The notes below the pieces were generated by a model. The model made no database searches and had not been told where the DNA came from. It saw only the letters and a program-made list of their open reading frames with translations. Of a stretch of 64,000 nucleotides of DNA, positions 42,729 through 52,076 are shown in pieces. Origin of the DNA: Streptomyces halobius (GTDB taxonomy: Bacteria; Actinomycetota; Actinomycetes; Streptomycetales; Streptomycetaceae); assembly GCF_023277745.1 (NCBI RefSeq), contig NZ_CP086322.1, positions 8,432,001 through 8,496,000 of the forward strand, read 5' to 3'. The translations under genes were made by a program, and so were the position numbers. Positions within the stretch are counted from its first letter, which is position 1; every line of letters starts with the position of its first letter.

Positions 42729-45134
42729 TCACGTCAGGTCGAGCCACCGCGTAGTCCCCGGCGCGACCGAGTACGACCGCCCGCGAAGCCTCACCCGTAC
42801 CGCGGTGGTGTCCGATTCCGGCACCGCGATGCGTACCCGCCGTGCGCGGATGCGGAGATCGACATCCCAGTGCGGGCCGTATCGCAGGCGTACCCGGAAC
42901 TTCGAGAGCTGGGGGAGTGGCGCCGGATCGAGCCACAGTGTGTGTTCGTGGGCCTCCAGGCCGGTCAGGCCGCGCTGGACGAGGTCCAGGGTGCCGGCCA
43001 TCGCGCCCAGGTGGATGCCCTCCGCGGTGGTGCCGCCCTGGACGTCCGCCGCGTCGCCGGTCAGTGCCTCCTCGCAGTACTCCCACGCGTCCGCGCGCCG
43101 TGCACGGGCCAGCACCCACGCGTGGACGAGCGCGCTGAGCGTCGAGCCGTGACTGGTGCGGTGGAGGTAGTAGTCCACGGTGGCGCGCCAGACGTCGTCG
43201 TCGACGGCGTACCCCAGTTGCCGGAACACGGCGGCGAGCTCGGCCGGCGGGAACAGATAGCCCAGCATCAGCACATCGGCCTGCTTGGACGCCTGATAGC
43301 GGTTGACGGTGTCGCCCTCCGCCTCCAGGATCCGGTCCAGTCGCCGGATGTCGCCGTACCGTGTGCGGTACTCCTCCCAGTCGAGTTCGGCCAGGTCCGC
43401 ATAGCCCGCGAACTGGCTGATGATGCCCTGGTGGTACGGCACATGGAGTCGGTGTGCGATCTCGCCCCAGCGCTCCGGCTCGTCCGGGGCGAGCTGGATC
43501 CGTTCGAACAGCTGCTGCCGGCGCGCCTCGGGGAGGATGCGGCACAGGTCGAGGGCCCGCATCAGCACCCATGCGGCCGTGACATTCGTATAGGCGTTGT
43601 CGTCCAGCCCCGGTTCCTTGGCCCCCGGATAGGCGTCGTGGTACTCGTCGGGGCCGACAACCCCACGGATGCGGTACCGGCCGAGATCCGTGTCCCAGGT
43701 CGCGCCCGCCGCCCAGAAGCGGGCGATCTGCAGCAGCATCTCCGCGCCCTTCGTGTGCAGGAACGTGGTGTCACCGCTGGCCTGGCAGTACTGCCACACG
43801 TTGTACGCCACCGCGGAGCCGACGTGGTGCTGGAGCCGGGAGTGATCGGGCAGCCAGCGCCCGGAGCGCGGGTTGAGGTGGAACTGCTGGGTTTCCTCAC
43901 GGCCGTCACCGGCGCTCTGCCACGGGTACATCGCCCCCGCCCGGCCCGCTTCGGACGCCGCCCGGCAGGCGCTCGGCAGCCGCCGGTAGCGGTAGCCGAG
44001 CAGCGCCCGGGAGACTTCCGGGAAGTGCAGATTCAGGAACGGCAGGACGAACAGCTCGTCCCAGAAGACATGGCCGCGATACGCCTCGCCGTGCAGGCCG
44101 CGCGCCGGTACGCCGACGTCCAGTTCGGCGGTGTGCGGAGACAGGGTCTGCAGCACATGGAAGATGTGCAGCCGAAGGAACAGGCCGGACTCGCCGGGGA
44201 CGTCCAGTTTCGCCTGGTGCCACAGGTGCTTCCACGCGCGGTGGTGGGAGGCCAGCAGCCGGGGATGATCCGGGGCCCGGCGGACGGCGTCGACGGCCGC
44301 GTCGAGGGGGTTGCCGATCGCCTGGTCGCGGGAGGTGTAGAGCGCCACGGTCTTGTCGACGACGACGGTGGAGCCGGGTTCGACGGGCAGCGTGAGGGTG
44401 TGGAAGGCCCGCTGCGGGGTGAGGTCGGCACGGGGAGCCCCGGCGCCGGGGGCCGTCACGCCACAGTCCGTACGGGTCCGTGCGGCCAGCGCGACACGGA
44501 TGTCCGAGTCGTTGGTGCGGCAGCGCAGCCACAACGTGTCGTCCAGTTCGGAGCCGGTGTACCAGTCGGTCAGATGCCGGTTCTCCAGATCCCGGTAGCG
44601 GGCCACACCGGCGTTGCGGACATCGCCGTCGATCCCGGTCACCACCTCCACCTCGCCCGCCCATCCGGCCGCCGTGAACGAGGTGCGCAGCGCCGCCAGA
44701 TGGGGGTCGCCCATATGCACCAGACGGCACTGTTCCACGCTCAGCCGCCGCCCCTCCCCGTCCTCGTATACCGACCAGCGGGTCAGCGTGCCGTGCCGCA
44801 GATCCAGCGTCTGCCGGTGCTCGGCCAGCTGCGGGTGGTCGGGGGAGAGCCAGGGCCCGGGGGCCGCGTCGACGGGCCGCATCCGATAGCGCAGGGGCAG
44901 CCAGTTGGGCAGATTGACCAGTTCCTCGTTGTCGATCCGGCGGCCCGCCACGGTGGACACCAGGCGGTTGTAGCAGCCCGCCACGTAGGTGCCCGGGTAG
45001 TGCGCGGGGCCGGGAGACGCCTCCGTGGCGGCACCGCGGGTGACGAAGTAGCCGTTGCCCAGCGCGCACAGCGCCTCGCGGAGCCGTTCCGCCTCCGGGG
45101 CGTAGCCCTCGTACGACCAGGTCCAGGCCACCAT
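42729..45134 (-). CDS. Glycoside hydrolase family 65 phosphorylase (maltose/trehalose/kojibiose type)
   Basis: This 801-residue cytoplasmic enzyme splits an alpha-glucosyl disaccharide with inorganic phosphate to beta-glucose 1-phosphate and glucose. The GH65 general acid Glu is in VVGPDEYHD, with the family blocks ALGNGYFVTRGA, FWDELFVLPFL and YQASKQADVLML also present. It starts at ATG 45134, two bases after the HAD gene's stop. That gene encodes a beta-phosphoglucomutase-like enzyme that would convert the product to glucose 6-phosphate, so the pair forms a disaccharide phosphorolysis operon. The exact linkage specificity cannot be read here. A long antisense frame across this gene is a GC shadow. 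Confidence 0.93.
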   Translation of the reverse strand: MVAWTWSYEGYAPEAERLREALCALGNGYFVTRGAATEASPGPAHYPGTYVAGCYNRLVSTVAGRRIDNEELVNLPNWLPLRYRMRPVDAAPGPWLSPDHPQLAEHRQTLDLRHGTLTRWSVYEDGEGRRLSVEQCRLVHMGDPHLAALRTSFTAAGWAGEVEVVTGIDGDVRNAGVARYRDLENRHLTDWYTGSELDDTLWLRCRTNDSDIRVALAARTRTDCGVTAPGAGAPRADLTPQRAFHTLTLPVEPGSTVVVDKTVALYTSRDQAIGNPLDAAVDAVRRAPDHPRLLASHHRAWKHLWHQAKLDVPGESGLFLRLHIFHVLQTLSPHTAELDVGVPARGLHGEAYRGHVFWDELFVLPFLNLHFPEVSRALLGYRYRRLPSACRAASEAGRAGAMYPWQSAGDGREETQQFHLNPRSGRWLPDHSRLQHHVGSAVAYNVWQYCQASGDTTFLHTKGAEMLLQIARFWAAGATWDTDLGRYRIRGVVGPDEYHDAYPGAKEPGLDDNAYTNVTAAWVLMRALDLCRILPEARRQQLFERIQLAPDEPERWGEIAHRLHVPYHQGIISQFAGYADLAELDWEEYRTRYGDIRRLDRILEAEGDTVNRYQASKQADVLMLGYLFPPAELAAVFRQLGYAVDDDVWRATVDYYLHRTSHGSTLSALVHAWVLARARRADAWEYCEEALTGDAADVQGGTTAEGIHLGAMAGTLDLVQRGLTGLEAHEHTLWLDPAPLPQLSKFRVRLRYGPHWDVDLRIRARRVRIAVPESDTTAVRVRLRGRSYSVAPGTTRWLDLT

Positions 45135-45136
45135 CG

Positions 45137-45895
45137 TCAGCCCTCCTCGGGGGCCAGCAGCTCGCCGGGATCGGTGACGACCACATCGGCGCCGCGCCGG
45201 CGCAGCGCGGCGGCGCCCGGCCCGGCCGTGCGGTCCACGCCCACCACGAGTCCGAAGCCGCCGCGCCGGCCGGCCTCGACACCGGGCAGCGCGTCCTCCA
45301 CCACGGCGGTGTCCGCTATCGGGACGCCGAGGCGCCGGGCCGCCGTCACGAAGAGCGCCGGGTCCGGTTTGCCCGGCAGACCGAGTCGGCGTGCCTCGTT
45401 GCCGTCCAGCACGGCCTGGAAGAGGTCGCGTACGCCCGCGACGGACAGCAGCTCGGCCGCGTGCCGGGACGCCGAGACGGCGGCGCACGGCATCCGCGCG
45501 TCCCGCAGGGCCCGGAGCAGGCGCACGGTGCCGGGCCAGGTGGCGATGCCGTGGGTACGCAGACGTGCGGTGAACAGCTCATCCTTGCGGGCCGCGACCG
45601 CCCACACCGTGGCGCAACCCGGCGCGTCCCCGGGGTCGCCGAGCGGCAGATCCAGCCCCCGCGAGGCCAGGAACGCGGCCGCTCCGTCCAGCCGGGACCG
45701 GCCGTCGACATAGAGGCGGTAGTCGTCCGCCGGGTCGAACGGCCGCCGGTCGCCCGCGGCCGCCAGACAGGGGTCGAAGGCGCCCTTCCAGGCCGCGGCG
45801 TGCACCCGGGCGGAGTCGGTGATGACTCCGTCCGTGTCGAAGACCACGGCCCGCACGGAGCGCAGGCAGGCGGCCAGGCGTGGCGCGGCGGTCAT
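45137..45895 (-). CDS. HAD hydrolase, beta-phosphoglucomutase-like
   Basis: This 252-residue HAD-superfamily enzyme has motif I VVFDTDGVITDSARVH, motif II AAVSASRH and motifs III/IV GKPDPALF with VVEDALPGVEAG. These are the beta-phosphoglucomutase subfamily features. It lies directly upstream of the GH65 phosphorylase, so conversion of beta-glucose 1-phosphate to glucose 6-phosphate is the likely role; trehalose-6-phosphate phosphatase activity is less likely. ATG 45895 is chosen; ATG 45931 is an alternative that adds 12 residues. Confidence 0.9.
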   Translation of the reverse strand: MTAAPRLAACLRSVRAVVFDTDGVITDSARVHAAAWKGAFDPCLAAAGDRRPFDPADDYRLYVDGRSRLDGAAAFLASRGLDLPLGDPGDAPGCATVWAVAARKDELFTARLRTHGIATWPGTVRLLRALRDARMPCAAVSASRHAAELLSVAGVRDLFQAVLDGNEARRLGLPGKPDPALFVTAARRLGVPIADTAVVEDALPGVEAGRRGGFGLVVGVDRTAGPGAAALRRRGADVVVTDPGELLAPEEG

Positions 45896-46056
45896 GATCA
45901 CGGGTCCCTTCGTGAGGGTGGGCAATTCCATCGCATCACGACCCTGGGTTGCTCGCCGTTTTCGGCCGTCCCGCCGTGGGGGTCGCCTGCGGCTGGCCTG
46001 AGCCGACGTTTTGGCTCTCCGCTGCGCTTTGCCTGCGCCGACGTTTTGGCTGTCCG

Positions 46057-46462
46057 CCGTTGCACCTGCGGTGGGCTGTTTGCCGCTGCACGGGGCTGTC
46101 GGATGCGGTGACGGCCCTCCGGACTCCGTCCTGCGGGCCGTCACCTCCCGTTGGGGGTGGGCAAAGACCGCCTGGGCTGAGGGGGTGTGCTTGTGCGTCG
46201 GCGGGTGCGGCGCCGTTCGGGGTGGCAAGGCGGGTGCCTGGTCTCGGGCATGTCAGGACGTCAGGCCGGTGGCAGCGCGCGTCGAGTGTCAGCCGCCTCT
46301 GATCGCTGCTACTGGGTGCACGTGACCGACTACATGTACCCCACTGGTTTTCTCCCACACTCCTCGGGAGGGGCCGGACCGCAGGACGGAGTCCGGAGGT
46401 CCGGCACCGCACCCGACAGCCCCGCGCAGCGGCAACGGCTCACCGCAGGCGCTACGGCGGGA
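46057..46462. repeat. Pair of ~100-bp imperfect inverted repeats in a long gene-free stretch
   Basis: The arm at about 46057-46160 (containing GGGGCTGTCGGATGCGGTG and CCTCCGGACTCCGTCCTGCG) recurs in reverse complement at about 46352-46462, with roughly 80% agreement. About 190 bp of unrelated sequence lie between the arms. A further direct repeat, CCGACGTTTTGGCT, occurs at about 46001 and 46040. The whole stretch 45896-46508 has no supported gene. The layout resembles a MITE or a non-autonomous element, or paired REP-like units. Confidence 0.7.
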
Positions 46463-46508
46463 CGCTGAGTAACGGCGAGCACCATGTCGGCCCAAGCCCA
46501 GCGCAGCG

Positions 46509-47087
46509 TCACGCATCGCGACGGCGGCCCCGCTCAGGGTCTATCTCCGCCCACTCCCGCTCCCACTGCACGGCACGGCGGTGGTTGAGCAGGGCGGTGC
46601 CGGTCCGGGCTCCGATGAGCAGCAGCAGGGTGGTGCCGCTGGCGGCCACGGTGCCGCCGGCGATGCTCTCGGCCTTCGCCGCGGAGGGGCTGACGGGATC
46701 ACGCAGCAGCACACCGTGCCCGTTGAGCCAGGCCGTGGTCCGGTCGCCGGCCTTCAGGTGCGGTGCCACCACCGTCTCGCCCGTACGAGTCGAACCGTCG
46801 GCCGCCGTCCACCGCACCCACGCGTGCACCCGGCCTCCGGAGCCGCCCGAGGAGTCGACTCCGATCCGGGCCGGTGGGTCCTCCGTCAGTACGGCCGACA
46901 CGCTGTGCCGGCCCTGGAGCTGCCGCTCCGTGGCGTCACTCACCGTGTTCGCGGCCGAGACGCCGGCGACCGGCGCCGCCACCGCGATCAGCACGCCGGT
47001 GACCAGCACCAGCCAGGCTTCCGTCACGTCCGTACCGCGTCTGAGCGGGCCGCGCCGCCAGCGCGGCAGGATCACCTTGAGAGCCAT
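46509..47087 (-). CDS. Rv1733c-like membrane protein
   Basis: The 192-residue protein has two membrane segments, about 25-47 ([19 protein letters not shown]) and about 147-165, with an external domain between them ([17 protein letters not shown]). This matches the Rv1733c family, a DosR-regulon antigen in mycobacteria and common in Streptomyces stress islands. Function unknown. ATG 47087 has GAGG upstream. It is divergent from the DevR-like regulator; their 218-bp shared promoter region carries strong palindromes, so it is probably a direct target of that regulator. Confidence 0.85.
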   Translation of the reverse strand: MALKVILPRWRRGPLRRGTDVTEAWLVLVTGVLIAVAAPVAGVSAANTVSDATERQLQGRHSVSAVLTEDPPARIGVDSSGGSGGRVHAWVRWTAADGSTRTGETVVAPHLKAGDRTTAWLNGHGVLLRDPVSPSAAKAESIAGGTVAASGTTLLLLIGARTGTALLNHRRAVQWEREWAEIDPERGRRRDA

Positions 47088-47144
47088 GGCGCAACCTCTT
47101 TCACCCGTGCCCCGACGGTCGCACGCCCGAACGGTCCGGCAAGA

Positions 47145-47289
47145 GGGGCCGAACGGCCCTGCCCGCAGGCCGGTGGGCGCGCCTGCGGGCAGGGCCCCAG
47201 GTACCCGTTCGGCCCTGGCGTGCCCCTGGGGCCTCGGCCAGGATGGAATCGCCCGGTGCACGGGACGAACGCCCGGTGCACGGGACGGA
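47145..47289. promoter_or_regulatory. Divergent control region with palindromes and a 20-bp direct repeat
   Basis: A perfect 16-bp inverted repeat, GGCCCTGCCCGCAGGC, lies at 47155-47170 with its complement at 47181-47196. A DosR-box-like palindrome GGGGCCGAACGGCCCT at 47145-47160 overlaps its left arm. The related TTCGGCCCTGG lies at 47208-47218. CGCCCGGTGCACGGGACG is repeated at 47250 and 47270, ending 17 bp before the devR-like ATG. DosR-family sites have the form GGGnC-n4-GnCCC, so autoregulation and control of both genes are likely. Confidence 0.65.
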
Positions 47290-47305
47290 AAGGTTGGAGA
47301 GCACC

Positions 47306-48010
47306 ATGAGCGAGGCCGGTGAATTCTCGCCAGAGAACCCGATCCGGGTGTTCCTGCTCGACGATCACGAGGTGGTCCGGCGCGGTGTGCAGGACCTGCT
47401 CGACGCGGAGCCCGATATCGAGGTGGTCGGCGACGCCGGTACGGCCGATCACGCGCTGGCCCGGGGCCCGGCGCTGCGCCCGCATGTCGCCGTCCTCGAT
47501 GTGCGGCTGCCGGACGGGGACGGCATCAGCGTCTGCCGTGAGCTGCGGTCGCGGATGCCCGGGCTGGCCTGTCTGATGCTCACCTCGTTCGACGACGACG
47601 ATGCGCTGCTCGACGCGATCATGTCCGGTGCGGCCGGCTATGTCCTCAAGGAGATAAAGGGCTCGGACCTGGTCGCCGCGGTGCGTACGGTCGCGTCCGG
47701 CCGCTCGATGCTCGATCCGGCGACCACCGCGCGGCTGATGAACAGCCTGCGGGGCGAGGACTCCGAGGCGGAGCCCGAGGCGGACGCGCTGTCCGGGCTG
47801 TCACCCCGGGAGCGGGAGATCCTCGGCCTGATCGGCGAAGGACTGACGAACCGTCAAATCGGTGCCCGGCTCTATCTGTCCGAGAAGACGGTCAAGAACC
47901 ACATCTCTCGGCTGCTGGCCAAGCTGGGCGTCGAGCGCCGTATTCAGGCGGCCGTGCTCGCGACCCAGACCGCCCCGCCGCACGCCGGCCACGGACCGCG
48001 TCGCACGTGA
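47306..48010 (+). CDS. osdR: NarL/LuxR response regulator, DevR/DosR (OsdR) type
   Basis: The 234-residue regulator has a receiver domain (phosphoacceptor Asp in [13 protein letters not shown], Lys in [10 protein letters not shown]) and a LuxR helix-turn-helix ([20 protein letters not shown]...[10 protein letters not shown]). DevR/DosR and Streptomyces OsdR share this architecture and control hypoxia, nitric oxide and dormancy genes. The cognate kinase gene is convergent 125 bp downstream. Universal stress, DUF1876, CBS and Rv1733c-like genes around it are typical members of such a regulon. ATG 47306 follows GGTTGGAGAG. Confidence 0.9.
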   Translation: MSEAGEFSPENPIRVFLLDDHEVVRRGVQDLLDAEPDIEVVGDAGTADHALARGPALRPHVAVLDVRLPDGDGISVCRELRSRMPGLACLMLTSFDDDDALLDAIMSGAAGYVLKEIKGSDLVAAVRTVASGRSMLDPATTARLMNSLRGEDSEAEPEADALSGLSPREREILGLIGEGLTNRQIGARLYLSEKTVKNHISRLLAKLGVERRIQAAVLATQTAPPHAGHGPRRT

Positions 48011-48135
48011 GGCCGGCGCGACGGACGGGCAGTCGACGCGATGGGGTGGGGGCCCGCGCGACGAGGTGATGCCCCGGTCGGCGCCGGACCGTAGTCAGAC
48101 GGACGGGGCGATCCGCAGCCGGGCGAATGGGACGA

Positions 48136-49854
48136 TCAGGCCGACGGAAGGGGCACGCACCACACCAGGCGGGTACCGCCCTTCGCCGGTGCCTCGATGG
48201 TCATCTCACCCCCCACGCTCTCGGCACGTTTGGCCAGGTTCGCCAGACCGCTGCGGCGGCCGCCGTCGGTCGGCATGCCCACGCCGTTGTCGGTGACGCT
48301 CAGCCGCAGTGTGCCGCCGCGCGCGACCAGCGAGATGTCCACCGCGGTGGCGTGCGCGTGCCGGGCGGCATTGCTCAGTCCTTCGGCGAGCACCGCCAGC
48401 ACATGCTCCGCGATCTCCGCCGGCACATCGGTGTCGATCAGCCCTTCCATGTGCAGCGAGGGGGTGAAGCCCAGTGGGCGGGCCGCCTGCTCCACCGCCG
48501 TGACGGTCCGCACCCGCAGCCCGTGGGCGGCCCGGCTCGTTTCGCGGGCACGGAGACCGAAGATGGTCGACCGGATGATCTTGATGGTCTCGTCGAGGTC
48601 GTCCACCGCGCGGAGCAGCCGCTCGCTGGCCTCCGGGTGGTCCACGAAGCGCACCGCGCTCTGCAGCGTCATCCCGGTGGCGAACAGCCGCTGGATGGCC
48701 AGATCGTGCAGATCGCGGGCGATACGGTCACGGTCCTCCAGCAGGGCGAGCTGCTCCGCGGTGCGGCGCTGTTCGGCCAGCTCCATCGCGAGCGCGGCTT
48801 GGCCCGCGAAGGTCAGCAGCGGCGCGGTCTCCGGCTCGGTGAACGGGTCGCGTCCCTGGAGGCGGGCCAGCAGCAGCACCCCGCGGACCCGCTCGCCGGT
48901 GATCATCGGGACGGCGACCGCGGGCCCCAGGCCCGCCCAGCGCGGCCCCGCCGTGAACCGGGGCTCGTTCTCGACGTCCAGGCTGATCAGTGGCTTCCTC
49001 GCGTCGAGGGCGGCGCCGATGAACGAGCCCTCGTGGGGCAGGACCAGACCGCGGTGCGCCCCGGCGTCGACACCGGAGGCCAGCGCCACCCGTACCGTGT
49101 CGCCCTCGTCGGGCAGCGCCAGCACGCCGAGATCGGCGGCCAGGATGCGCAGCGCATGGTTGACGATCATGTCCAGGACCTGCATTTCGTCGGCCCCGGG
49201 GAGCAGCCCGGCGACGATCTCGCCGTTGGCCTCCAGCCACAGCTGGCGGTACCGGGCCTCTTCGTAGAGCCGGGCGTTCTCGATGGCCACCCCCGCCGCC
49301 ACCGCGAGCGTCGACAGCACCGTCTCGTCCTCGGCGTCGAACTCGCCGCCGCCCCGCTTCTCGGTCAGATAGAGATTGCCGAACACCTCGTCGCGCACCC
49401 TGATCGGCACCCCGAGGAACGAGTGCATCGGCGGGTGGTGCGGCGGGAAGCCGTACGACGACGGGTGCTCGGACAGCTCGGGCAGCCGCAGCGGCCTGGG
49501 ATGACGGATCAGCTCGCCCAGGATGCCGTGCCCTTCCGGCAGATGACCGATCGCGTCCTGCTGCTCCTGGGTGACCCCGACGGGCAGGAACTGGGTGAGC
49601 CGGGTCCCCTCGCCGACCACGCCCAGCGCCCCGTACTCGGCGTCCACGACCACCACCGCCGCCTCGACGATCCGGCGCAGCACCTGCGGCAGATCCAGCT
49701 CTCTGCCCACCGACAGCACGGCTTCGAGCAGCAGATGGACCGTCGCGCCGGAGCCCAGCTCGACGTTTTCGAGGCGCTCGTGAAGGTCCTCCGGCAGGGC
49801 ATCCAGCCGCCGCCGGGCGTCCTCTCGCCGGCCGGTTCCGTCGTCACCCACCAC
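48136..49854 (-). CDS. osdK: GAF-GAF sensor histidine kinase, DevS/DosS (OsdK) type
   Basis: This 572-residue kinase has GAF-A (about 60-200), GAF-B (about 225-370), HisKA_3 with the phosphorylated His in DRDRIARDLHDLAIQ, and an HATPase with ATP motifs EGLSNAARHA and DNGVGMP. In GAF-A the stretch PHHPPMHSFLGVPIRVRDE corresponds to the DosS region holding the heme-ligating His, so O2/CO/NO or redox sensing by heme is plausible. It should phosphorylate the DevR-like regulator encoded convergently next door. The ATG at 49854 gives the usual N-terminus. Confidence 0.92.
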   Translation of the reverse strand: MVGDDGTGRREDARRRLDALPEDLHERLENVELGSGATVHLLLEAVLSVGRELDLPQVLRRIVEAAVVVVDAEYGALGVVGEGTRLTQFLPVGVTQEQQDAIGHLPEGHGILGELIRHPRPLRLPELSEHPSSYGFPPHHPPMHSFLGVPIRVRDEVFGNLYLTEKRGGGEFDAEDETVLSTLAVAAGVAIENARLYEEARYRQLWLEANGEIVAGLLPGADEMQVLDMIVNHALRILAADLGVLALPDEGDTVRVALASGVDAGAHRGLVLPHEGSFIGAALDARKPLISLDVENEPRFTAGPRWAGLGPAVAVPMITGERVRGVLLLARLQGRDPFTEPETAPLLTFAGQAALAMELAEQRRTAEQLALLEDRDRIARDLHDLAIQRLFATGMTLQSAVRFVDHPEASERLLRAVDDLDETIKIIRSTIFGLRARETSRAAHGLRVRTVTAVEQAARPLGFTPSLHMEGLIDTDVPAEIAEHVLAVLAEGLSNAARHAHATAVDISLVARGGTLRLSVTDNGVGMPTDGGRRSGLANLAKRAESVGGEMTIEAPAKGGTRLVWCVPLPSA

Positions 49855-50109
49855 ATGCCTCCGCCGTGGCCCGCGCGCTGTGGCGTGGCCCTATGTCCAC
49901 GGTAGTGGCCGTCGGCTTTGCGGCATCTTGGGAGACTTTGCCGAATACAGGCCGGACAGCCGGTCCGCAGGGACCTTCGGGCCCCGGTCCGTGCCGGTCA
50001 GCCCCTGCCCGCGCGGTACGCCGTACGCGCACGCTGGTGTCCACCGACGGTAGCCGAGCCGGCGCCCGCCCGTTGCCGGCTCCCGTCGGCGGACATCGGG
50101 AGGATTGTG

Positions 50110-50574
50110 ATGACCACCACCGCACTGCTCCACGTGCTGCCACCGGGCGGGCGGGAACGCCTGATGGAGTGCGCCCGCGATGTGTCCTTCCCCGAGGGCG
50201 CCCGGATCTTCGAGGAGGGCGGTATCGCCGATCGCTTCTGGATCGTCCATACCGGCTCGGTCAATCTCGACGTCCAGATGCGCGGCGAGCCCCCGGCGAC
50301 CGTCGCGATGCTGGGACACGGTGACCTGCTGGGGTGGTCATGGCTGGTACCGCCGTACACCTGGCGCCTGGGCGCGGAGGCGACCAGCCCGGTGCGGGCC
50401 CACGAGTTCGACGCGATCGCGGTCCGCGCGCTCTGCGAGGCGGACCCCGCCCTCGGAATGGCGGTGACCCACCAGGTCCTCGAAGTGGTCGCGCACCGGC
50501 TCCAGTCCACCCGGATGCGGCTGCTCGATCTGTACGGCCCGCCCACCGGGCACCGCATGCCGACCTGGGTGTGA
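50110..50574 (+). CDS. Crp-like cyclic nucleotide-binding domain protein without HTH
   Basis: The 154-residue protein comprises one cNMP-binding beta-roll (FPEGARIFEEGGIADRFWIV, LGHGDLLGWSWLVPP) and a C-helix, but lacks the DNA-binding domain of Crp/Fnr. The phosphate-binding cassette is altered (no PFGE...RxA), so it may not bind cAMP. GGGAGGATT precedes ATG 50110. It heads a same-strand run with a universal stress protein and a CBS protein. Similar proteins occur in Streptomyces OsdR islands; the function is unknown. Confidence 0.88.
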   Translation: MTTTALLHVLPPGGRERLMECARDVSFPEGARIFEEGGIADRFWIVHTGSVNLDVQMRGEPPATVAMLGHGDLLGWSWLVPPYTWRLGAEATSPVRAHEFDAIAVRALCEADPALGMAVTHQVLEVVAHRLQSTRMRLLDLYGPPTGHRMPTWV

Positions 50575-50628
50575 GGCCGCGGCTCCCGGCCCCGAGAGGC
50601 GGCAGCGAGCGAGAAGGCGGTGGAGACG

Positions 50629-51504
50629 ATGGAACTGCCCCTGGTCGTCGGCGTGGACGGATCGGGCTCCGCCGACCGGGCACTGGACTGGGCGCTGGAC
50701 GAGGCCGCCCTGCACGGACTCCCGCTGCGCCTGGTGTACGCCTCCCGGTGGGAACGCTACGAGGGCGTGCTGCCGACCGAGAGCCCGAGCCGTCCCAGCG
50801 AGCAACTGCTCGCGGACAACATCGTCGGATCCGCCGCCCAACGCGCCCATGAGCGCAACCCGGACCTCCATGTCTCGGTGCAGGTCCTGGCCGAGGACGC
50901 GGTGACCGCGCTGCTGCGCGAGGGCCGCTACGCCTCGGCGCTGATCCTGGGATCCAAGGGCCGCGGCGAATTCGCCGACCTGCTGCTCGGCTCGGTCAGT
51001 CTCGCGGTGGCGGCCCGCGCCACCTGCCCGGTGATCGTGGTGCGCGGCGACCGGGCCGCCCTGGCGCGTTCCCACGAGCGGGTCCTGCTCGGCGTCGGGG
51101 ATCCGGCCAAGGGGACCCAGTCGGTTGTGTTCGCCTTCCGGGAGGCCGAGGCCCGCGGCTGCGTCCTCGACGCCGTACGCGCCTGGCGCTGCCCCGCACA
51201 CGAGACCGCCGACCATCCGCTGCTCGCCGGGGGCCCGGAGCGCTACCACGAGGAGCGGGCCTCGGCCCTCCTGGACAAGGCCCTCGACGGGGCTACCGGC
51301 GACCACCCGACGGTGTATGTGCGCCGTGCGACCGTGGAGGGCCCGCCGCACAAGGCGCTGGTGTGGCGCAGCGCCGCCGCGGATCTGCTCGTCGTCGGAG
51401 CGCAGCGCCGCCACGGCCATCTGGGCCTCCAGCTCGGCCGGGTGGGCCATGCCGCGCTGCACCACGCCGAGTGCCCGGTGGCCGTCGTGCCGCAGCCGGG
51501 ATGA
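50629..51504 (+). CDS. Universal stress protein, two UspA domains
   Basis: A 291-residue tandem UspA protein (about 1-140 and 150-290). The first domain has the ATP-binding motif GSKGRGEFADLLLGSVS; the second has only a partial one (RRHGHLGLQLGRVGHAAL), so nucleotide binding may be restricted to the first. ATG 50629 is preferred; GTG 50620 is an in-frame alternative with equally modest ribosome sites. UspA proteins are among the most abundant DosR/OsdR targets. A second tandem UspA gene is at 53346-54236. Confidence 0.9.
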   Translation: MELPLVVGVDGSGSADRALDWALDEAALHGLPLRLVYASRWERYEGVLPTESPSRPSEQLLADNIVGSAAQRAHERNPDLHVSVQVLAEDAVTALLREGRYASALILGSKGRGEFADLLLGSVSLAVAARATCPVIVVRGDRAALARSHERVLLGVGDPAKGTQSVVFAFREAEARGCVLDAVRAWRCPAHETADHPLLAGGPERYHEERASALLDKALDGATGDHPTVYVRRATVEGPPHKALVWRSAAADLLVVGAQRRHGHLGLQLGRVGHAALHHAECPVAVVPQPG

Positions 51505-51548
51505 CCGGGACGGTCGGGTGAAATCGCACCGGACGAGCGAGGTGGCCC

Positions 51549-52028
51549 ATGAAGATCCGCGAGGTGATGCGTACACCGGTCGTGACCGTGGCCACCGACG
51601 CCACCCTGCGGGAGGCCGCGCGGCGGATGGGGCAGCACACCGTCGGCTGTGTCGTGGTCGTCGCCGGGGAGACCCTTGAAGGGGTGGTCACCGACCGGGA
51701 TCTGGCCGTACGGGGCCTCGCCGTCGGCCTGGCCGCGGATGCCCCGGTCACCGAGGTCATGACGGCGCCGGTCGTCACCGTCCGTGCCGATGACGACGTG
51801 GACACCGCCTACCGCGCCATGAGCCGGTCCGGCGTCCGCCGGCTGCCCGTCCTGGACGGCACCCGGATCGTCGGCGCCGTCACTCTGGACGATCTGCTCA
51901 TGGACGTCTCCCGGCGGGTCGGGGAACTGCTGGTGCCCCTGTCCTGGTGCGTGCTCGGGGACCAGCCCGCCCCGCCACTGTCGGGCCCGCCCCGGCCTCC
52001 CGGAACGGGCCGGGCGGCGGAACCCTGA
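51549..52028 (+). CDS. CBS domain-pair protein
   Basis: The 159-residue protein consists of two CBS motifs (MRTPVVTVATDATLREAARR and MTAPVVTVRADDDVDTAYRA) forming one Bateman module, which usually binds an adenine nucleotide, plus a Pro-rich tail. It resembles Rv2626c (Hrp1), a DosR-regulon protein. Same-strand neighbour of the UspA gene, 44 bp apart. The bound ligand and partner are unknown. Confidence 0.92.
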   Translation: MKIREVMRTPVVTVATDATLREAARRMGQHTVGCVVVVAGETLEGVVTDRDLAVRGLAVGLAADAPVTEVMTAPVVTVRADDDVDTAYRAMSRSGVRRLPVLDGTRIVGAVTLDDLLMDVSRRVGELLVPLSWCVLGDQPAPPLSGPPRPPGTGRAAEP

Positions 52029-52076
52029 CGGCCGACGTGGCGACGACCGCCGGATCGCCGCCCCGGCTCAGGTGGC

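Noticed and set aside
42597..45713. Very long plus-strand open frame (over 1000 codons) antisense to the GH65 and HAD genes
   Set aside because: It is Arg/Gly/Val/Gln-rich with no domain, and its stop-free state follows from GC-rich third positions of the real GH65 gene.
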